From Pseudoalteromonas sp. MM1 (GTDB taxonomy: Bacteria; Pseudomonadota; Gammaproteobacteria; Enterobacterales; Alteromonadaceae), in the NCBI RefSeq assembly GCF_030296835.1, contig NZ_AP027923.1:496001-560000 (forward strand): a stretch of DNA of 64,000 nucleotides, read 5' to 3'. The translations under genes and the position numbers were made by a program. Below the pieces are notes generated by a model. The model saw only the letters and a list, made by a program, of their open reading frames with translations, did no database searches and had not been told where the DNA came from. Below, piece after piece: positions 34,727 to 44,244 of the stretch. Each line of letters begins with the position of its first letter. The stretch's first letter is position 1.

Positions 34727-36517
34727 ATGAAAAAGCGTTTTGTCTTGTCAATTTTAGCTGCCTTTTGCGCAGCCCCTGCATTAGCCGATGTAAATTATTC
34801 TTTAAGTATTACTGAGCCACAACATCATTTAGGTAATGTGAGTGTGGAGTTTCCAAAGTCTGCACAATCGCATATCGATGTTAAATTGCCTGCATGGCGC
34901 ACTGGGCGCTACGAAATATTAAATTTAGCCAATGGGGTACGTTACTTTGCGGCCAGAGACGATAATGGCAAAGCATTAAAATGGGAAAAAATTAACCACA
35001 GTACATGGCGAGTGCACTTAGCAGAGCCAACACAAGTGAATATTGATTACCAAGTATATGCAAACGAGTTAGGTAAACGAGCACGCCACATAGACGATAG
35101 CCATGCCTTTATTGATGCATCTGGCTTTTTTATGTTTAGTGAGTCATTTCGCCAAGAACCGGTTACCGTAGATTTAAAGGTGCCTAAAGCGTGGCGCTCT
35201 GTATCTGGCATGGAAAATGCGAGCAATAAACACAGTTTTAAAGCCGCAGATTACGATGTATTGGTAGACTCACCAATAGAAACAGGAATTAATAAACTTC
35301 ATAAATTTGAAGTAGATGGCCGCCAATACGAGTTAGTTATATGGGGCGAAGGCAACTACGATGAGCAGCTAATGCTGACTGATTTAAAAAAATTAGTGAC
35401 CACAGGTAATGTTATTTGGGATAGTTACCCGTATGAGCGTTATGTATTTATGGTGCATGCAACGTCGGGTGCCGGCGGGGCAACTGAGCATTTAAATTCA
35501 ACCATTATTCAGCGCCCACGCGATCGTTTTGGTAGCCGCGAAGACTACTTAGGCTTTATAAGTACTGCCGCGCATGAGTTTATTCATACGTGGAATGTAA
35601 AAGCGTATCGTCCTCAAGGTTTAGTCCCTTACGACTACACAGATATGAACTACTCAAAATTACTGTGGATTGCCGAAGGTTCTACAAGTTATTTTGAAGA
35701 TCATTTATTAGTGCGCTCAGGCATAGAAACCACCGATGAGTTTTTTAAAGTGATGAGCAAAACAATTAATCGCCACTTACAAACACCAGGTCGAGAAGTA
35801 CAAAGTGCCAGTGAAACAAGCTTTGATAAATGGATCAATCAAGGCGGCGACCACGCGCGTAATTACAGCACCAATATATATTTAGAAGGCTCGTTGCTTT
35901 CTATGTTGCTAGATATTCATTTATTAGAAACAACCCAAGCAAAAGTTAACTACCGCCAAGTACACAATGCGTTATATAACAAACATGCGCTACCACAAGG
36001 TTTTACTGAGCAAGATGTACTTACAATATTAAAAGAGCTAACAGGCGAAGACTACACAACATGGTGGCACAATAACGTAAGCACCCCAGCAAATATAGAT
36101 TTTGATGCTTTATTAGCTAAAGTAGGCTTAAAGCTTACCCGCCCCGAGAGCGCTAAGCCATTAGCAAGTATTGATGCCAGTGCAAAAAATAGCGGTGAGT
36201 TATTAACACTCACCCACGTTCGCAGAGGTGGAGCAGCATGGCAGGCGGGTCTAACAACAGACGATAAAATTGTGGCAGTTAACAAGCAGCATGTTGGAAA
36301 AGATTTAAAATCGAGCTTAGAAGTATTTAAAGCGGGTGAAAAAGTCACTATCGATTTTATTCGTCGGGATGAGCTTCAATCAACTAGCCTCGTTTTATCG
36401 CAAGATTATGATAAACCTAAAAAGGTGGTTGCTGATAAACATGCAACTTTATCTCAACGCGCCTTATTTAAAGCATGGATGGGGGTAGAGCACCCTATTA
36501 ATGTTCAAGCTGATTAA
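34727..36517 (+). CDS. M61 family metallopeptidase with PDZ domain
   Basis: 596 aa with a signal peptide (cleavage after APALA, residue 20), so periplasmic. The zinc motif HEFIHTWNVKAYRP (HExxH, about residue 285) and the Glu in WIAEGSTSYFED fit M61 glycyl aminopeptidase-type enzymes. A C-terminal PDZ domain (about 495-565, RRGGAAWQAGLTTDDKIVAV) follows, as usual. Probably a peptide-processing enzyme. It is a single gene with a terminator after it. Confidence 0.92.
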   Translation: MKKRFVLSILAAFCAAPALADVNYSLSITEPQHHLGNVSVEFPKSAQSHIDVKLPAWRTGRYEILNLANGVRYFAARDDNGKALKWEKINHSTWRVHLAEPTQVNIDYQVYANELGKRARHIDDSHAFIDASGFFMFSESFRQEPVTVDLKVPKAWRSVSGMENASNKHSFKAADYDVLVDSPIETGINKLHKFEVDGRQYELVIWGEGNYDEQLMLTDLKKLVTTGNVIWDSYPYERYVFMVHATSGAGGATEHLNSTIIQRPRDRFGSREDYLGFISTAAHEFIHTWNVKAYRPQGLVPYDYTDMNYSKLLWIAEGSTSYFEDHLLVRSGIETTDEFFKVMSKTINRHLQTPGREVQSASETSFDKWINQGGDHARNYSTNIYLEGSLLSMLLDIHLLETTQAKVNYRQVHNALYNKHALPQGFTEQDVLTILKELTGEDYTTWWHNNVSTPANIDFDALLAKVGLKLTRPESAKPLASIDASAKNSGELLTLTHVRRGGAAWQAGLTTDDKIVAVNKQHVGKDLKSSLEVFKAGEKVTIDFIRRDELQSTSLVLSQDYDKPKKVVADKHATLSQRALFKAWMGVEHPINVQAD

Positions 36518-36535
36518 CCCTATTAGCGTTTAATT

Positions 36536-36560
36536 AAAGGGGCTTTGGCTCCTTTTTTTA
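36536..36560 (+). terminator. Intrinsic terminator of the M61 peptidase gene
   Basis: AGGGGC and GCTCCT pair around TTTG and are followed by seven T residues, about 20 bases after the stop codon. Confidence 0.8.
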
Positions 36561-36661
36561 TATCTTATGCAAAGGTATATCACTTAAAAACCAATCTAAA
36601 AGTGCTAATTTTAAGAGTACGTCCTATTATTGTGTTAATAACGACTCTAGGTTGCGTATAA

Positions 36662-38725
36662 ATGAAGTCATTAAAAACCATTCAAACGCTTTCACACCAA
36701 TTTGTGCTTAACGATCCGCTTCATCAATTATTTGATGCGATACATAGTATTTCAGTGCAAGGATATGATGAGCAACGCCGCGTTATTTATTGGAATAAAG
36801 GCAGTGAGCTGCTTTATGGGTATACAAAAGAGCACGCAACAGGAAAAAAACTAGAAGACTTAATTATTCCACCCCCAATGCGAGATGCGGTTATAAATGC
36901 TCATAGTGAGTGGCTCATAAACGATACCGAAATTCCAGCGGCTGAGCTTACATTACAGCATCAAAATGGCAGCAATGTTACTGTGTTTTCAAGCCATGTG
37001 ATGTTTACAAATCAGCATGGGGTAAAACAAATGTACTGCATTGACATAGACCTGAGTGATGTAAAACAAGCACAAGCGCAAGCTATGGATAAACAACAAA
37101 TGCTAGAAAAGGTATTTGAAGCCATTCCCGATCTGTACTTTTTACTCAAACCGGATGGCACCATAGTTGATTACCATGCTAATGATTTAAGCAATTTACA
37201 TTTACAGCCTGAGCAATTTTTAAATAAATCAATGTTTAGTGTATTGCCCTATGCTGTAGCAAAAATCTTTAAAGATAATATTCAAGCGCTGTTAATTCAC
37301 AAAGCTAATGTATGCTTTGAATACGAACTGTTAGTACCCAAAGGTGTGTTGTATTTCGAAGCGCGAGTGAGTTATTTACATCATTCAGACCAAGTAATGG
37401 TAATAATTCGCGATATAACAGAGCAGCATGAGACAAATAAACTAATACGCAAACAAGCCTATTACGACAGCTTAACGCTACTTCCTAATCGTTTTAATTC
37501 TTTAAAACGCCTCACTCAGTTGATTAACACTGCGACCGAAAAAAATACCTTAGCCGCTGTTATTTTTATCGACTTAGATGACTTTAAAAAAGTAAACGAC
37601 ACACTAGGGCATGAAATTGGCGACTCATTACTTATCAGCGCTGCGGATAAACTTAGCCAAATAGTTAATGAAAACGCGACTGTAGGCAGGTTAGGGGGAG
37701 ATGAGTTCATTATTTTACAGCCAGAGCTACACAGTAAAAAACAGCTAGATGAAATTGTCACACGCTTACTTAAAAGCTTTAGAACCCCCTTTGAAATAGA
37801 TGGCCGCGAACTGCTACTAACGCTTAGTATTGGCGTTGCATTATATCCAGATAATGGCCTAACAGCCTCCGATTTATTACGCCATGCAGACACAGCCATG
37901 TATCAAGCAAAAGCACTTGGCAGAAATACCTACGCTTGTTTTACCAACGAGATGAATACAGCTATAAATAGGCGTTTAGCAATTGAAGAGCAGATGCATG
38001 TTGCTCTTGAAAAAAACGAATTTGAATTGTATTTCCAACCTAAATGCGATGCTAAAACACTCAAAATAATTGGGGCCGAGGCGCTATTACGCTGGGACAA
38101 TAATGTGCTTGGCAAGGTTATGCCCGATGAATTTATTCCGTTAGCAGAGCAAACAGGTTTAATTATTCCTATTGGCAAGTTTGTTATTGAGCAAGCATTA
38201 GTATTTTTAAAACGGTGGCAGGCAAGCTCTCAACAAAACTACAGCATGGCAATTAATTTATCACCGAGCCAATTTAGAGATTCCGAGTTATTAAATTTTA
38301 TAGCAAGCACATTAGAAAAAACTGGAATAAATGCTAAACATGTTGAGCTTGAAATAACCGAAGGCGTATTGATGAGTATACAAACAAATATTACAGAATC
38401 ACTGCATGCACTGAATAAACTCGGTATTAAGCTGTCTATGGATGACTTTGGTACAGGGTACTCTTCGCTTAGTTATTTAAGGCAGTACCCGTTTGAGGTA
38501 TTGAAAATAGATCGCAGCTTTATTTGTGGTATTACCGAAAACCAAGAGGACTACAGCTTAGTTAAAGCAACAATTGCAATGTCGCATAGCTTAGGCTTAA
38601 GTGTGGTAGCAGAAGGCGTAGAAACATCGGCACAACAAAAATTATTAGCCGAGCTAAATTGCGATTTGATACAAGGCTACTACTTTAGTAAACCGTTGCC
38701 CGCTGAAGATTTACTTAAACTTTAA
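36662..38725 (+). CDS. PAS-PAS-GGDEF-EAL cyclic-di-GMP signalling protein
   Basis: 687 aa, no membrane segments. A PAS domain (about 20-130), a second PAS-like domain (about 143-260), GGDEF (about 265-425, motif RLGGDEF intact) and EAL (about 435-687). The EAL part has EALLRW, NLSPSQF, LEITEGVLM, DDFGTGYSSL, LKIDRSF and AEGVET, the full catalytic set. Both activities may be present; many such hybrids act mainly as phosphodiesterases. No RxxD I-site precedes GGDEF. Ligand of the PAS domains unknown. Confidence 0.94.
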   Translation: MKSLKTIQTLSHQFVLNDPLHQLFDAIHSISVQGYDEQRRVIYWNKGSELLYGYTKEHATGKKLEDLIIPPPMRDAVINAHSEWLINDTEIPAAELTLQHQNGSNVTVFSSHVMFTNQHGVKQMYCIDIDLSDVKQAQAQAMDKQQMLEKVFEAIPDLYFLLKPDGTIVDYHANDLSNLHLQPEQFLNKSMFSVLPYAVAKIFKDNIQALLIHKANVCFEYELLVPKGVLYFEARVSYLHHSDQVMVIIRDITEQHETNKLIRKQAYYDSLTLLPNRFNSLKRLTQLINTATEKNTLAAVIFIDLDDFKKVNDTLGHEIGDSLLISAADKLSQIVNENATVGRLGGDEFIILQPELHSKKQLDEIVTRLLKSFRTPFEIDGRELLLTLSIGVALYPDNGLTASDLLRHADTAMYQAKALGRNTYACFTNEMNTAINRRLAIEEQMHVALEKNEFELYFQPKCDAKTLKIIGAEALLRWDNNVLGKVMPDEFIPLAEQTGLIIPIGKFVIEQALVFLKRWQASSQQNYSMAINLSPSQFRDSELLNFIASTLEKTGINAKHVELEITEGVLMSIQTNITESLHALNKLGIKLSMDDFGTGYSSLSYLRQYPFEVLKIDRSFICGITENQEDYSLVKATIAMSHSLGLSVVAEGVETSAQQKLLAELNCDLIQGYYFSKPLPAEDLLKL

Positions 38726-38790
38726 CGCTAGTAAACAACATTGGTAAAAATAGCTATTACATATCTTTTTTAACTTTCCTATCTTATGTA

Positions 38791-39597
38791 TTAGGAGTTA
38801 GTTGTACTAAGTGATGGTGTAAGGTTGCTATGTTCATGATTAACTGTGACAAGTCGAGTAGTCCTAATAAAGGCCTTAGTATAAACCTTATTTAAAATAC
38901 AGCTTTTAATTTGCTGTATTTTGCGCCGCAAAAATGCCTTTTTAACGCTTGTTTTAGTTGTGCAGCTGGCAATATCACTTTTGATGTTAGCGTCTTGCTT
39001 AATTGGGTATGGCATAAGTGAAAAACCATTAACCTGTGTTTCCCATATATGTTGTAAGTCGCAATCTACAGGGCGACCAAATTGGGCTGTGGCTTTAAGT
39101 AGTTGTTTTGCACCTTCATAACTTATTGCTGTAGCGCAGCAGCCGGTCATTAGTTTTTTATGTATGACTAACTGCTGGTGGTTATTTAGATTTTGCTGAT
39201 AGGCGATAGGGCGAGTGCGGTTTTCATAGGCGGCAAGTTTAATAAGTTGCCAGGGCTGCTGTAGCTGCTCAATATTTTTTATCGCGTCATGAATGCTTTC
39301 ATCAATATAAAAATCATCTTCAAGCACAATCGCGTAATCTAGATTGTCATCAACTATTTTTTGCCATGCTTTACGATGGCTTAAATAGCAACCAATTTGA
39401 CCATTGCTAAGTGGGTAATGGTATTTTTGTTTGTTTAGTTGCGGGCTGTAATGGAGGTATTTTTGTTCAACAGTTAAGTTATTGCCATCAATAGCGTCTA
39501 TACGCTTAAACGTTAAGTTAACTGCAGATAGCCGCTCTGTGGTTTGTATTAAACGCGTGGTTGAGCGTGCCAAATTAATTACAAATATTGCTGCCAT
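38791..39597 (-). CDS. Glycosyltransferase family 25 (LPS-type)
   Basis: 268 aa. Start MAAIFVINLARSTTRLIQTT, then AIDGNNLT, GQIGCYLSHRKAWQKIVDDN and YAIVLEDDFYI, which together mark GT25 enzymes; EDD holds the metal-binding acid. These add sugars to lipooligosaccharide in many Gram-negatives. It sits alone with no other surface-polysaccharide genes nearby, so its acceptor is unclear. The last about 60 residues are basic and not part of the core fold. Confidence 0.87.
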   Translation of the reverse strand: MAAIFVINLARSTTRLIQTTERLSAVNLTFKRIDAIDGNNLTVEQKYLHYSPQLNKQKYHYPLSNGQIGCYLSHRKAWQKIVDDNLDYAIVLEDDFYIDESIHDAIKNIEQLQQPWQLIKLAAYENRTRPIAYQQNLNNHQQLVIHKKLMTGCCATAISYEGAKQLLKATAQFGRPVDCDLQHIWETQVNGFSLMPYPIKQDANIKSDIASCTTKTSVKKAFLRRKIQQIKSCILNKVYTKAFIRTTRLVTVNHEHSNLTPSLSTTNS

Positions 39598-39660
39598 ACC
39601 TAATGCCTCTTACATTTTTTTCTTATAGTAAGAGGGCTGTATTACATGGCAGTGGCAAAT

Positions 39661-39846
39661 TTATGGCTTTTTTAAGTCAGCTCTTGGCTGCGCTAAAATA
39701 GCGTTTTTTTCATCTTGAGAGAGAATGATCCAATCAAATATTTCTTCATTAGTTCGCCCGCACCCAGTGCAATAACCGCTGCGGCGCTCGCAAATTCCTA
39801 AACAGTCTGTTTTTAGTTTTGAGGCATTAGATGTACGCTTTTGCAT
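39661..39846 (-). CDS. DUF1289 small cysteine-rich protein
   Basis: 61 aa. The pattern CLGICERRSGYCTGCGRTNE followed by EIFDWIILSQDEKNAIL is DUF1289 (YdhL-like), whose four cysteines may bind a metal or Fe-S cluster. It overlaps or abuts the lipoprotein gene upstream in the same direction. Function unknown. Confidence 0.85.
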   Translation of the reverse strand: MQKRTSNASKLKTDCLGICERRSGYCTGCGRTNEEIFDWIILSQDEKNAILAQPRADLKKP

Positions 39847-40344
39847 TTAATTTCCTAGCGGTGGAGCTATTTCAAATCGGGTAATATAGCGCGTGATACC
39901 TAAAGAGGTAAATAAGGTGATAGCTGGGTGGGCTTCATCCAATACAAAGTTACTACTCATTGAGGTTGCTGACTCTTTCGTGTTTTCGTACCAGCCTTGT
40001 GACGCTAAACATTGACGTATTTTATCGGCTGTTTGTGTATGAAGGCTTGTGGCACGGTCTTGTTTGTTTTCACTGGTACATTGGTAGCTAAACTGTTGCT
40101 TATTATATTGAGTAATAGTGCAGGTTTTGCCTATAAAATGGCTATTGGCATGCCACTGGTTTATAAAATCATTCTCTACTTTATTTGCTTTTACTGCACT
40201 AAAGCCATTAGCGTGCGCATTAAGTAATGCGTTTAGTGGGCTACATGTGTTTTGTGTTTTTACTATTTTAGGCGCAGGGGCCTTTTGACTTACACAGCCT
40301 GTTAGTACCAATAAGGATAAGGCTGTGATAATTGATTTATTCAT
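39847..40344 (-). CDS. Lipoprotein of unknown function
   Basis: 165 aa from the ATG at 40344; the frame extends two codons further to a TTG. The signal ends in the lipobox LTGC (ITALSLLVLTGCVSQK), so it is membrane-anchored. The mature part has four or more cysteines and no recognised domain. It precedes the DUF1289 gene directly and the two probably share a transcript. Confidence 0.75.
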   Translation of the reverse strand: MNKSIITALSLLVLTGCVSQKAPAPKIVKTQNTCSPLNALLNAHANGFSAVKANKVENDFINQWHANSHFIGKTCTITQYNKQQFSYQCTSENKQDRATSLHTQTADKIRQCLASQGWYENTKESATSMSSNFVLDEAHPAITLFTSLGITRYITRFEIAPPLGN

Positions 40345-40414
40345 AAGCAACGCTAAAAGAGTTTGATAAGCTGCACCATACGCAACCTATGTAAAAAAAT
40401 AAATACCATAACGT

Positions 40415-40444
40415 AAAAAGGCCCATAAATATGAGCCTCTTTTA
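40415..40444 (-). terminator. Intrinsic terminator of the histidine operon
   Basis: On the minus strand AAGAGGCTCA and TGGGCCTTTT pair around TATTTA and end in T residues, just past the hisIE stop codon. Confidence 0.8.
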
Positions 40445-40461
40445 ATTTACTTTAGCTAGTG

Positions 40462-41076
40462 TTATTTATGGCGACCTTGCAGGCATTTAACTACATCTTC
40501 TAGGCTTAAGCCTTGGCGTTGTAGCAATACAGTAAGGTGGTAAATTAAATCGGCTGATTCATTAGTAAGCTCATCGTTATCGTGTTTCATTGCGGCAAGG
40601 GCAACTTCTACGCCTTCTTCACCTACTTTTTGACAGCTACGGCTTAAGTCTTTAGCAAATAATGAAGCGGTGTAGCTTTTTGCTGGGTCGTCGTTTTTAC
40701 GCTCAACAATGACATCTTCTAATTGTGCTAAAAAGCTTAAACTTGGTTTAGCATCATCGCCAAAGCAGCTTTGTGTGCCTAAGTGGCAGGTTGGGCCCTC
40801 TGGATTAGCCAGTACTAAAATTGAGTCGTAGTCACAATCGGTATGAACCGATACCACATTTAAGTAGTTTTCTGATGACTCACCTTTAGTCCATAAACGC
40901 GATTTAGAGCGCGAATAAAAGGTCACTTTGTTGCTTTCAAGCGTTACCTTTAGCGCTTCGCTGTTCATAAAGCCTTGCATTAAAATAACACCAGAGCGGG
41001 CATCTTGAACAATAGCAGGGATCATTTCGCTTTTAGCAAAATCAACTTGGGTTTGGTTTTGTTGTGTTAATTGCAT
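40462..41076 (-). CDS. hisI: Bifunctional phosphoribosyl-AMP cyclohydrolase/phosphoribosyl-ATP pyrophosphatase
   Basis: 204 aa, the HisI-HisE fusion usual in gammaproteobacteria. The cyclohydrolase part (1-115) has [15 protein letters not shown] and zinc cysteines in VHTDCDYDS and GPTCHLG. The pyrophosphatase part (115-204) has [10 protein letters not shown] and ESADLIYHL. It does steps 2 and 3 of histidine synthesis. It overlaps hisF by 10 bases and ends the operon. Confidence 0.96.
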   Translation of the reverse strand: MQLTQQNQTQVDFAKSEMIPAIVQDARSGVILMQGFMNSEALKVTLESNKVTFYSRSKSRLWTKGESSENYLNVVSVHTDCDYDSILVLANPEGPTCHLGTQSCFGDDAKPSLSFLAQLEDVIVERKNDDPAKSYTASLFAKDLSRSCQKVGEEGVEVALAAMKHDNDELTNESADLIYHLTVLLQRQGLSLEDVVKCLQGRHK

Positions 41077-41846
41077 AATCTTGCTGCCACTTGGTTATCG
41101 TTTAAAAATTGTTTTAGTTCGCTAATGTTAATCACATTTTTATGAAAAACACTGGCTGCTAGTGCGCCATCTACTTCGCTTTGTTTAAATACGTCTACAA
41201 AGTCTTGCATGCTGCCTGCACCGCCAGAGGCGATAAGCGGGATATTACATAATGCGCGCATTTTACTTAGCTGCTCGTTGTCGTAACCATTACGTACGCC
41301 GTCTTGGTTCATACAGTTTAAAACAATTTCGCCTGCGCCTAAGTCTTGAACGCGTTTAACCCACTCCTCGGTTTTATAACGTGTACGGCTTGAGGCATTA
41401 GGATCGCCGGTCAATTGATACACTAAGTATTCGCCGGTCACTTCATCGTAAAAACTATCAATACCAACAACAACACATTGCTTACCAAATTCATCGTGTA
41501 GCTCTTTTATAAGCTCAGGGCGTGCAATAGCAGGGCTGTTAATACTTATTTTGTCTGCGCCACGCTCTAAAACGCGTGCTGCATCGGCTACCGATTTAAT
41601 ACCACCAGCCACACAAAATGGAATATCAATGTGGCGGGCAATGCTCTCTACCCAATTTACATCAAGTAGGCGTTTTTCAACACTTGCGCTGATCTCATAA
41701 AAAACCAGTTCATCGGCACCAGCATCGCTGTAGGCTTTAGCCATTGTTAAAATGTCGCCAACAATTTCATGGCCTTTAAATTTAACGCCTTTTACTACTT
41801 GGCCGTCTTTAACATCTAAACACGGAATTATGCGTTTTGATAACAT
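41067..41846 (-). CDS. hisF: Imidazole glycerol phosphate synthase, cyclase subunit
   Basis: 259 aa TIM barrel starting [20 protein letters not shown], with the catalytic Asp in PCLDV and the second Asp in [11 protein letters not shown]. Phosphate loops are VAGGIKS and ASGGAGS. It pairs with HisH to make IGP and AICAR. It overlaps hisA by 19 bases and hisI by 10. Confidence 0.97.
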   Translation of the reverse strand: MLSKRIIPCLDVKDGQVVKGVKFKGHEIVGDILTMAKAYSDAGADELVFYEISASVEKRLLDVNWVESIARHIDIPFCVAGGIKSVADAARVLERGADKISINSPAIARPELIKELHDEFGKQCVVVGIDSFYDEVTGEYLVYQLTGDPNASSRTRYKTEEWVKRVQDLGAGEIVLNCMNQDGVRNGYDNEQLSKMRALCNIPLIASGGAGSMQDFVDVFKQSEVDGALAASVFHKNVINISELKQFLNDNQVAARLCN

Positions 41847-42562
41847 GCCAACGCCTCCTCAACGCTAAATGCGCCATCAAGTAGTGACTTACCTAAAATA
41901 ACACCGCCTACGCCAAGCTCTTTAAGTTTTTTAATGTCATCAAGTGAACTTACGCCACCAGAGGCTTGAACTTTAATAGTGCTGTTGTGACGAGTTAAAT
42001 CTTCGTAAAGCTCAAACGATGGACCTGTCATGGTGCCATCTTTACTGATGTCCGTACATAAAAAGTCAATAACGCCTAAGCTTACATAAAAATCAACAAG
42101 CTCAAGTAAACCAAACTCTGACTCGCTCAACCAACCGTGCGTAGCAGGTGCCCAACCGGTGGCTGTTTTATTAACATCAAGGGCAATAACAAAGTGCTCT
42201 GCGCCAAATTGTTCAATCCAGGCTTTTACTTGCTCGCGTTTTTCTACTGCCATTGAGCCAATAACAACTTGGTTAGCACCGGCTTTTAGCCAATCACTTA
42301 CATCTTGCTCTGAGCGAATACCACCGCCCACTTGGTACGGCACATTAAGCGCTTTAGTTGCGGCTTGAATATGTTGCCACTGCTTTTTACTCGGATCGCG
42401 TGCGCCCTCTAAATCTACAAGGTGCAGTTTACCTGCGCCGCTGTCGGCGTATTCTTTTAAACGTGCGCTAAGCTCAAAAGGGTAAAACTGAGCGGTGTCG
42501 TATTTACCTTGGTATAAGCGAACAATTTGATTTTGTAATACGTCTAATGCTGGAATAATCAC
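41828..42562 (-). CDS. hisA: Phosphoribosylformimino-5-aminoimidazole carboxamide ribotide isomerase
   Basis: 244 aa TIM barrel homologous to HisF. The catalytic Asp is in [20 protein letters not shown], the other in [13 protein letters not shown]. Phosphate loops VGGGIRS and ASGGVSS are present. It catalyses the Amadori rearrangement (ProFAR to PRFAR). Overlaps hisF by 19 bases; 33 bases follow hisH. Confidence 0.97.
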   Translation of the reverse strand: MIIPALDVLQNQIVRLYQGKYDTAQFYPFELSARLKEYADSGAGKLHLVDLEGARDPSKKQWQHIQAATKALNVPYQVGGGIRSEQDVSDWLKAGANQVVIGSMAVEKREQVKAWIEQFGAEHFVIALDVNKTATGWAPATHGWLSESEFGLLELVDFYVSLGVIDFLCTDISKDGTMTGPSFELYEDLTRHNSTIKVQASGGVSSLDDIKKLKELGVGGVILGKSLLDGAFSVEEALACYQNA

Positions 42563-42595
42563 AAATAATCTCTTTATTGTTGGTTAATGGGCAGT

Positions 42596-43186
42596 TTATA
42601 ACTGCCAATCAACAAAATTTTGTAATAAACGGGTGCCTACTTTTGCACTGCGCTCTGGGTGAAACTGCATGCCAGCGTAGTTGTCTTTTGCAACTATAGC
42701 TGAAAAGGTTTGGCCGTACTGGCCGCTTACAAGTGTTGCATCGTTTACAGTGTGCGCAAAGCTATGTACAAAGTACACTTGCTCGTCTTGTGTTAACCCT
42801 TTAGTAAGTGCATGCTCTTTATTAATGCTTACGTTATTCCAACCCATATGCGGCGACGTTAAATTGCCAACATCAAGGGCTTTTACTTGCCCTGGTATTT
42901 TACCTAAGCATTGTACGTTACCTTCTTCGGTGCTTTCGCACAGTAACTGCATACCTAAACAAATTCCCATAAGTGGGCGCTGGTATTCGTTTATAGCTTG
43001 TTGCCAGCCGTTATCTACTAGGCGTTTCATGGCAACAGATGCATGGCCAACGCCTGGTAATATTGCACGTTCAAAGCCTTTTAATTGCTCTGGCGAGGTA
43101 ATGACTGTTGGCGTTTGCCCTAAGCGTTCAAACGCAAAGCGTACTGAATTTATATTGGCGCAACCTGTATTAATTATGGCAATCAT
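42596..43186 (-). CDS. hisH: Imidazole glycerol phosphate synthase, glutaminase subunit
   Basis: 196 aa from the ATG at 43186, which overlaps the hisB stop as ATGA and has AAGGG upstream; a longer frame starts two codons earlier. Class I amidotransferase: oxyanion PGVGHA, nucleophile Cys in MGICLGMQLL, and catalytic His-Glu in GMQFHPERS. It supplies ammonia to HisF. Confidence 0.96.
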   Translation of the reverse strand: MIAIINTGCANINSVRFAFERLGQTPTVITSPEQLKGFERAILPGVGHASVAMKRLVDNGWQQAINEYQRPLMGICLGMQLLCESTEEGNVQCLGKIPGQVKALDVGNLTSPHMGWNNVSINKEHALTKGLTQDEQVYFVHSFAHTVNDATLVSGQYGQTFSAIVAKDNYAGMQFHPERSAKVGTRLLQNFVDWQL

Positions 43187-44244
43187 AAACATCCCTTAGA
43201 GCTGGCTGTTTGTTGGCTCGTGTCCTGTGCTACTGCCATACGAAGGGCGCGTGAAAACGCTTTAAATAAACCTTCTACTTGGTGATGACAGTTACCGTCG
43301 CTTACCGATAAAATAAGGCTAATAGCGGCATTATCGCTTAAGCTTTTGAAAAAGTGCTCAACCATTTGCACATCTAAATCGCCGGCTTTTTCGCGGCTAA
43401 AATTAGCGTTTAATACAAATGATGCACGGCCCGATAAATCAATTTGTGCTTCAGCTTTACATTCATCCATTGGCAGTGCAAAACCATAGCGCGCTATTTG
43501 CGATTTAGTGCCAAGCGCTTGTTTAAGCGCAACACCTAGGGCAATACCAATGTCTTCAACAAGGTGGTGCTCGTCTATGTGTAAATCGCCTTTCGCTTTA
43601 ATGTTTAAACCAATGTTGGCGTGGGTGCGAATTTGATCAAGCATATGATCAAAAAAGCCAAGGCCAGTATCTATGCTGCCATTTTTAGTTTGGTCTAGGT
43701 TTATGGCTACATCAATCTGTGTTTCTTTGGTGTTACGCGTAACACGGCCTTCACGGTTAGCTGTGGTGAGCTTGGTAACAATGGCAGGCCAGCTGCCATC
43801 GTACAAAATGCCTTCACAACATAAATTTTGTGCAAGGCCAATATCTGTTTGGCGATCGCCAATTACATATGAACGTGCTAAATCAACTTTGCCAGAGCGC
43901 ATAAGCTCAGTTAATAAACCTGTTTTAGGTTTACGGCAATCACAGTTTTGCTCGTCAAAGTGTGGACAAATTAATACTTCATCAAAGCTAATGCCTTGAC
44001 TTTGCATTATGTCCATCATTTTATCTTGTGCTATATCAAAGTCAGCAGTCGGGAAGCTGTCTGTGCCTAAGCCATCTTGATTCGATACCATCACTAAACG
44101 GTAACCGGCGGCTTGTAATTGTAATAAAGCCGGGATAACACCTGGTAAAAAGGCAAGCTTTTCTAGGCTGTCTACCTGTTTGTCGGTAATAGGCTCTTCA
44201 ATTATGGTGCCGTCGCGGTCAATAAATAAATAGGGGTTACTCAT
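43183..44244 (-). CDS. hisB: Bifunctional histidinol-phosphatase/imidazoleglycerol-phosphate dehydratase
   Basis: 353 aa from the ATG at 44244, which overlaps the hisC stop as ATGA; the longer frame from 44304 lies inside hisC. The HAD phosphatase part begins MSNPYLFIDRDGTIIEEP (DxD) with zinc ligands in CPHFDEQNCDCRKPK. The dehydratase part (from about 165) has FFDHMLDQI, DEHHLVEDIGIALG and VEGLFKAF. It performs steps 7 and 9. The N-terminal fusion is typical of enteric-type gammaproteobacteria. Confidence 0.96.
   Translation of the reverse strand: MSNPYLFIDRDGTIIEEPITDKQVDSLEKLAFLPGVIPALLQLQAAGYRLVMVSNQDGLGTDSFPTADFDIAQDKMMDIMQSQGISFDEVLICPHFDEQNCDCRKPKTGLLTELMRSGKVDLARSYVIGDRQTDIGLAQNLCCEGILYDGSWPAIVTKLTTANREGRVTRNTKETQIDVAINLDQTKNGSIDTGLGFFDHMLDQIRTHANIGLNIKAKGDLHIDEHHLVEDIGIALGVALKQALGTKSQIARYGFALPMDECKAEAQIDLSGRASFVLNANFSREKAGDLDVQMVEHFFKSLSDNAAISLILSVSDGNCHHQVEGLFKAFSRALRMAVAQDTSQQTASSKGCL

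Noticed and set aside
42681..43199. 172-codon plus-strand frame opposite hisH
   Set aside because: It lies antisense to a clear HisH gene and its product resembles no family. It is a shadow of the real gene.
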